DNA of 24,489 nucleotides from a virus: the IMG/VR virus record IMGVR_UViG_3300008339_000456, positions 1-24,489 of that record; one strand, written 5' to 3'. A program made the translations under genes and the position numbers. The notes beneath the pieces were generated by a model, which saw only the letters and a list, made by a program, of their open reading frames with translations, made no database searches and was not told the origin of the DNA. This document shows positions 22,075-24,489 of the stretch, piece by piece; positions within the stretch are counted from its first letter, which is position 1, and every line of letters begins with the position of its first letter.

Positions 22075-22618
22075 CAGATGACTCCAGTAGGGTCGGCTCG
22101 GTGGGTTGAATGTCAATAGTCTCCATTGGCTTACCGTAGGGGGACTCCACCGCACCAATGTTGATCGTGATGCCACCAGCTAGTGCTTGGTCGTTCATGC
22201 CGGGGTTATCGCCAAAGGTGTCCTTATCGTAAGCCTTGATATACAAGCGGCGGGTGTTCACACGCAGCGTTGATCGCGCCACATCCTCCATTGAGTCCTT
22301 GGCATCGGATATGTCCAGCATCTCCTCCAGCACCATGTGAGCACCCATCTTCTTAGCCTCACGGTACTCTTTGGCACGCTTGGGGTCCTTGGTTATCCAG
22401 CGGTTCAACTTAGCCAAGTCGATCTCTCGGGGGTCGTCGCTAACAATATCTTTGAGTCTATGGCCAAGGGAGGTGCGGTCTAGGATTTGCTCCCAGATGG
22501 ACTCGTAGATCGACAACTGACGCTCCATGAGGATGGCGTAGTTCGATTGTGTTTGCTCAGTGGTAGTGGGTTGGGTTGTCCCAATCCACGCTGGCAATAT
22601 GTGCGTGGTGGTTTCCAT
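22067..22618 (-). CDS. terS: Terminase small subunit
   Basis: 183 residues from ATG 22618; no good ribosome site is seen upstream. The middle has EIDLAKLNRWITKDPKRAKE, an HTH-like DNA-binding segment (DLAKLNRWITKDP). It is followed by KKMGAHMVLEEMLDISDAKD and a pattern RSTLRVNTRRLYIKAYDKDT that is shared by phage small terminases. The C-terminus is acidic and beta-rich (GGITINIGAVESPYGKPMET, ends LLESSDE). It is the first gene of the late operon and lies two genes before TerL. Family role: recognition of viral DNA and loading of TerL. Confidence 0.83.
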   Translation of the reverse strand: METTTHILPAWIGTTQPTTTEQTQSNYAILMERQLSIYESIWEQILDRTSLGHRLKDIVSDDPREIDLAKLNRWITKDPKRAKEYREAKKMGAHMVLEEMLDISDAKDSMEDVARSTLRVNTRRLYIKAYDKDTFGDNPGMNDQALAGGITINIGAVESPYGKPMETIDIQPTEPTLLESSDE

Positions 22619-22705
22619 GTAGGGATATTACCATGAGTAATGCAAATTGATTTCGTTATTCGCTGTATGTCATTTACATGATTCTTGGAGGATGGATGGG
22701 GAAGT

Positions 22706-22748
22706 GAATAGCATTGAGATTTTGAATAGCATTGAGATTTTGAATAGC
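22706..22748. repeat. Tandem repeat, 18-bp unit, about 2.4 copies
   Basis: Two exact copies of GAATAGCATTGAGATTTT (22706-22723, 22724-22741) followed by a partial copy GAATAGC (22742-22748). It lies about 90 bases upstream of the small terminase start, so it could be an operator or binding site for the late promoter, or a packaging-related site near the terminase genes. The unit length is a multiple of three, but no convincing reading frame uses it. Confidence 0.85.
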
Positions 22749-22936
22749 TCAAACAATTTATAACTTAAAAACCTGAATCGGTGGGTGTGGTGGTCTAGCT
22801 AAAACAAACAAACAGCAGCTCACTGACTCCCCCCCCCATAGGTCAATCAGTAAATCTGTGACGGGTATGCCCTCCCCTATGCTGCACTGCACCATGCCTA
22901 CCAGTAGGTCACACGATCATTGACCAATAGCAACAG

Positions 22937-22952
22937 TTCAACAGTTGTTGAA
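22937..22952. repeat. Inverted repeat, operator-like
   Basis: TTCAACA-GT-TGTTGAA: 7-bp perfect arms around a two-base centre. It overlaps a direct repeat of CAACAGTT (22931-22938 and 22939-22946). Size and symmetry are those of a dimeric HTH repressor site. The region lacks a visible repressor gene in the window, so the binder is unknown. Confidence 0.65.
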
Positions 22953-22990
22953 GCATTACAGAATGTGCAACCCTCATATGATTCGGTTAT

Positions 22991-23019
22991 AGATTGTGTA
23001 ATCAATCTGCCTCTTTTTT
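22991..23019 (+). terminator. Weak AT-rich hairpin followed by T-tract
   Basis: AGATTG (22991-22996), loop TGTAAT, CAATCT (23003-23008), then GCCTC and TTTTTT (23014-23019). The stem has only two G-C pairs and five bases separate it from the T-run, so efficiency would be low. It might terminate stray rightward transcripts or be a binding site. Low confidence. Confidence 0.25.
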
Positions 23020-23026
23020 AAGCATT

Positions 23027-23066
23027 TGTGGTGAAAATGAGACAAAAGTGTGGTGTAAATGATACA
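23027..23066 (+). repeat. Pair of 18-bp direct repeats spaced by 22 bp
   Basis: TGTGGTGAAAATGAGACA (23027-23044) and TGTGGTGTAAATGATACA (23049-23066) differ at two positions. Their starts are 22 bases apart, close to two helical turns, so proteins bound to both would lie on the same face of DNA. The core GTGTAAATG of the second copy is the reverse complement of CATTTACAC, which is repeated in the other direction at 23159 and 23177. They look like operator or iteron sites. Confidence 0.7.
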
Positions 23067-23085
23067 TCATAAATTGTTTGGCATT

Positions 23086-23097
23086 TTTTCCGGAAAA
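23086..23097. repeat. Perfect 12-bp palindrome
   Basis: TTTTCCGGAAAA, perfectly self-complementary, lying between the forward repeats (23027-23066) and the reversed CATTTACACA copies (23159-23187). Could be a regulator site or part of an origin; nothing in the sequence decides between them. Confidence 0.55.
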
Positions 23098-23158
23098 TCA
23101 TCTTACGCATGGTGGATAGGGTTTACTACTACTTTTTCAAATGGTCTTTTCCAGCTCC

Positions 23159-23186
23159 CATTTACACAAACCCGAGCATTTACACA
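23159..23186 (-). repeat. Two CATTTACACA repeats, 18 bp apart
   Basis: CATTTACACA occurs at 23159-23168 and 23177-23186. Read on the minus strand the core is TGTGTAAATG, matching the GTGTAAATG core of the repeats at 23027-23066, so the four sites form an inverted set around 23067-23158. A near copy, CATTTACA, lies at 22671-22678 by the late operon start. Confidence 0.6.
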
Positions 23187-23327
23187 CTAAAATATCAAAC
23201 AATCTGAAACACCCCAAAGCGTAGAACATAGGACAATGCTTAAAAGAACTGGAACTGATCTATCTAGTACACCTTCACCGAATAGCGAAACTTAATCGCT
23301 TGTCACACATTCATTGAAAAGATTGTT

Positions 23328-23355
23328 TTGATAATCACAAAATCTTTGATATAGT
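23328..23355 (+). promoter_or_regulatory. Sigma70-like promoter for the early operon
   Basis: TTGATA (-35, 23328-23333), 16-base spacer, TATAGT (-10, 23350-23355). The predicted start is near 23362, 27 bases or so before the first small gene, which has AGGAG at 23376-23380. Four of six -35 bases and five of six -10 bases match consensus. Host RNA polymerase would probably use it early in infection. Confidence 0.65.
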
Positions 23356-23388
23356 TACATCACTGCAAACAACTTAGGAGCTAACCAA

Positions 23389-23508
23389 ATGATGAAACAA
23401 TTTTCAGTAGTGAACGGCTATCTATGCATAGTCGATACGTCACGCTATGACCGCTTTTATGGTTTTCGCCGTGTACTAGTCAAACTCTACGACACAAAAT
23501 GGAACTAA
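23389..23508 (+). CDS. 39-aa small protein, first early gene
   Basis: ATG 23389, immediately followed by a second ATG, with AGGAG at 23376-23380. The peptide begins MMKQFSVVNGYLCIVDTSRY and ends VKLYDTKWN; it is basic and aromatic-rich. It lies 27 bases downstream of the expected transcript start. The region around the start (CTAACCAAATGA) is repeated at the next gene. Real-gene evidence is the promoter, the ribosome site and the uninterrupted frame; no function is known to me. Confidence 0.55.
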   Translation: MMKQFSVVNGYLCIVDTSRYDRFYGFRRVLVKLYDTKWN

Positions 23509-23512
23509 CCAA

Positions 23513-23656
23513 ATGACAAACAAACTTCGCACCCTCTATTCGCGCCATGCCCTATGCGCTCACCTTGGCGGCTGGCAACCCCTCACCCTGCGCCAATTCG
23601 TGGCTGTAGTGGCCTCTATCCGCTTTGAATCCGTATCAACTAACCTTGGAGAATAA
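23513..23656 (+). CDS. 47-aa small protein, doubtful
   Basis: ATG 23513, four bases after the preceding stop, with GGAA eight bases upstream as a weak ribosome site. Peptide: MTNKLRTLYSRHALCAHLGG, then WQPLTLRQFVAVVASIRFES, ending TNLGE. It has an amphipathic or mildly hydrophobic middle. Its last codons lie inside the repeated initiation cassette of the next gene, so this end may be fortuitous. It shares the CTAACCAAATGA start region with the first early gene, which favours real translation. Moderate confidence. Confidence 0.5.
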   Translation: MTNKLRTLYSRHALCAHLGGWQPLTLRQFVAVVASIRFESVSTNLGE

Positions 23657-23663
23657 CCATGAC
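23640..23663 (+). repeat. Translation-initiation cassette, copy 1
   Basis: 24 bases, from CTAACCTTGGAGAATAACC to the ATGAC start of the 100-aa gene. The same 24 bases occur exactly at 24095-24118 before the 97-aa gene. It holds the strong site TTGGAG eight bases before the ATG. Two other early genes share a shorter version, CTAACCAAATGA (23381-23392, 23505-23516). Confidence 0.85.
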
Positions 23664-23961
23664 CAAAGAGAAAATAAACAAAGATGCTCGGATAGCTACC
23701 CTTGAGCGCCAAGCGAAGGAAAATCTATCAGGCCAAGTACATAACTACCATTTTGCAGATTCTGCGCTAAACAAGGCAGGCACTGACTCTCTAATTGGTT
23801 CGGGTGTAATCCTTGAATTAACGGTATTAGGTGGTCGGAAAATCTGTAGCCCCGTCCTGATACGCGATGGCTTGAGCGCTGAATTAATCGCGGCCTTGCG
23901 TGCTGACTTGGTGCGCAGTTATGAACTGGCGACTATGTACAAACCAAAGGGGGCCAAGTAA
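23659..23961 (+). CDS. Early phage protein, unknown (100 aa)
   Basis: 100 residues from ATG 23659 with GGAG eight bases upstream, in the repeated cassette. The N-terminal part is basic and helical (KEKINKDARIATLERQAKEN); the middle is beta-like (LIGSGVILELTVLGGRKICS); the C-terminal helix is ELIAALRADLVRSYELATMY, ending KPKGAK. No motif is recognised. Similar small proteins occur in early regions of phages of Betaproteobacteria and Gammaproteobacteria (memory, not checked). A host-interaction role is a guess. Confidence 0.77.
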   Translation: MTKEKINKDARIATLERQAKENLSGQVHNYHFADSALNKAGTDSLIGSGVILELTVLGGRKICSPVLIRDGLSAELIAALRADLVRSYELATMYKPKGAK

Positions 23962-24098
23962 TGAAAACTACACTACAAACAATCCGCAAGTACGCGAAAA
24001 GCCCGGAAACCATCGACACGGGTAAACATTTGGGCAAGCGTGTAACTTTTGAAAGCCTACCCTCTGACGTACAGAAATTCATCTTGCAATCAATCTAA
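23961..24098 (+). CDS. 45-aa small protein
   Basis: ATG 23961 overlaps the upstream stop by one base (TAATG), so translation is probably coupled; AAAGGGGG-like purines lie about ten bases upstream (23945-23953). Peptide: MKTTLQTIRKYAKSPETIDT, then GKHLGKRVTFESLPSDVQKF, ending ILQSI. Basic, helical, without membrane segments. It ends at TAA 24096-24098, inside the start of the second initiation cassette. It is too short for the usual length limits but the context supports it. Confidence 0.6.
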   Translation: MKTTLQTIRKYAKSPETIDTGKHLGKRVTFESLPSDVQKFILQSI

Positions 24099-24118
24099 CC
24101 TTGGAGAATAACCATGAC
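24095..24118 (+). repeat. Translation-initiation cassette, copy 2
   Basis: Exact second copy of the 24-base stretch at 23640-23663, here running from the stop of the 45-aa gene through TTGGAG to the first five bases of the next gene (ATGAC). Identity over both spacer and start codon, with no similarity beyond it, marks a duplicated or selected ribosome-binding module. Confidence 0.85.
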
Positions 24119-24407
24119 TAATCGAATCACCGACAAAATGCTAGAAGCCCGTGTAGCCTACCTGAACAAGCTGACCGGCAACCCGCTGGAATACTCCACA
24201 CCTACCGACAATGGTAGAAATATCAACATAGGCCACTATCACATTAGCCATGCATACGGCGGTGTATGCCTACATCAGACAGTCAACAGTGGCGGTGGTG
24301 TCACTTGCCCCTTGTCTAATGGTCATGGCCCCAAGCGTGACCTATACAATGAGCTAAACGCTTTCATTCGCGGTGTTGAGACTGGTAAAGAATCAGCAAA
24401 GGGGTAA
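24114..24407 (+). CDS. Conserved early phage protein, unknown (97 aa)
   Basis: 97 residues from ATG 24114 in the second cassette. The sequence MTNRITDKMLEARVAYLNKL, then TGNPLE, INIGHYHISHAYGGVCLHQT and GGGVTCPLSNGHGPKRDLYN, with a final helix ELNAFIRGVETG, looks like a widespread family of small phage proteins with this same order of motifs. I know no established function. Two Cys and several His residues are conserved-looking, but no metal site is clear. Confidence 0.8.
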   Translation: MTNRITDKMLEARVAYLNKLTGNPLEYSTPTDNGRNINIGHYHISHAYGGVCLHQTVNSGGGVTCPLSNGHGPKRDLYNELNAFIRGVETGKESAKG

Positions 24408-24414
24408 ATTAAAC

Positions 24415-24489
24415 ATGAAAAAACTATATTTTGTAGAAATAACGGACACCTTTGGGGGTGAAGCGAATTATTCATGGGTTACACGTCAC
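24415..24489 (+). CDS. Early phage protein, 3' truncated by window end
   Basis: ATG 24415 opens a frame that runs off the right edge; 25 codons are visible (MKKLYFVEITDTFGGEANYS, then WVTRH). AAAGGGG lies at 24398-24404, ten bases upstream. The opening resembles small phage proteins that begin with a beta strand and contain TD-x-x-GGEANYSWV (family memory). Nothing can be said about the rest. Confidence 0.7.
   Translation, partial: MKKLYFVEITDTFGGEANYSWVTRH

Larger units (their letters stand above)
22619..23388. other. 770-base intergenic control region between divergent operons
   Basis: No gene of convincing size is seen on either strand. The region is AT-rich overall with a run of nine C at 22829-22837. 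It carries an 18-bp tandem repeat, a perfect 16-bp inverted repeat, a pair of 18-bp repeats 22 bases apart, a perfect 12-bp palindrome, two further repeats of CATTTACACA and, on the right, a sigma70-like promoter. A shorter inverted repeat, CCTAC-CA-GTAGG, lies at 22897-22908. It separates leftward late from rightward early transcription, so early/late control or an origin is likely. No clear promoter for the leftward operon was recognised. Confidence 0.7.

Noticed and set aside
22480-22752. 90-codon minus-strand frame overlapping the small terminase start
   Set aside because: Overlaps terS in another frame, low-complexity sequence caused by the tandem repeat, and no ribosome site.
22692-22763. 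23-codon plus-strand frame through the 18-bp repeat (repeating NSIEIL)
   Set aside because: The SD-like GGAGG directly abuts the ATG, leaving no spacing, and the better-spaced ATG at 22696 gives only three codons. The in-frame repeat follows from the unit length of 18.
22829-22837. Run of nine C
   Set aside because: Could be a phase-variable tract or a sequencing artefact, but it lies outside any gene and near no promoter that I can support.
1-24489. tRNA genes, CRISPR arrays, insertion sequences, integrase or attachment sites
   Set aside because: None recognised by eye: no cloverleaf with a T-arm, no regularly spaced repeat array, no transposase or integrase motif. A tRNA scan would be needed to exclude a divergent tRNA.

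Overview
The window is part of a tailed double-stranded DNA phage genome of short-tailed (podovirus-like) type that infects a Gram-negative host. I see terminase, portal, scaffold, capsid, an SU10-type adaptor, a propeller-like tail protein and several Ala/Gly/Met-rich ejection-type proteins. I see no tape measure, sheath or tail-tube gene. A nested spanin pair with an outer-membrane lipoprotein signal implies a host with an outer membrane. No integrase, repressor, RNA polymerase, tRNA, rRNA, CRISPR array or IS element was recognised, so lifestyle and exact host cannot be read here.

Layout. (A) 1-1200, plus strand: end of an operon of small genes (a Cys-cluster protein, an HTH-like protein, a 69-aa protein, a multi-pass membrane protein). 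(B) 1173-22618, minus strand: one long late operon, read from right to left. Its order is small terminase, an HExxH protein, large terminase, portal, a small helical protein, an FmdB-like zinc ribbon, a large SGNH-hydrolase spike-like protein, scaffold, major capsid, a small virion protein, a Lys/Pro-rich small protein, a Met/Gln-rich small protein, a GNAT-fold protein, three ejection-type proteins, adaptor, propeller-like tail protein, a tail-fibre set split over four genes, a chaperone-like small protein, and the lysis cassette (membrane and coiled-coil proteins, M15 peptidase endolysin, holin-like protein, nested Rz/Rz1 spanins, a last unknown gene). (C) 22619-23388: a 770-base region without genes, rich in direct and inverted repeats, between the divergent late and early operons. 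(D) 23389-24489, plus strand: start of an early operon of very small genes led by a sigma70-like promoter.

How it works together. The late operon is tightly packed. At least nine junctions are 4-nt stop/start overlaps and others are TAATG, which points to translational coupling. Breaks occur mainly around the capsid genes. There is an extended -10 promoter candidate before the scaffold gene, a hairpin after the major capsid gene, and a strong UUCG-loop terminator after the next gene. These probably set the high capsid level relative to downstream genes. The repeat-rich region C is the best candidate for the early/late control site or a replication origin.

The most notable items are: an SGNH hydrolase with a structural module inserted between its catalytic Ser and the rest of the domain, encoded in the head cluster rather than with the fibres; a terminator whose 3' arm doubles as the Shine-Dalgarno of the next gene; an HExxH protein between the terminase genes; spaced operator-like repeats in region C; and duplicated translation-initiation cassettes in the early operon.
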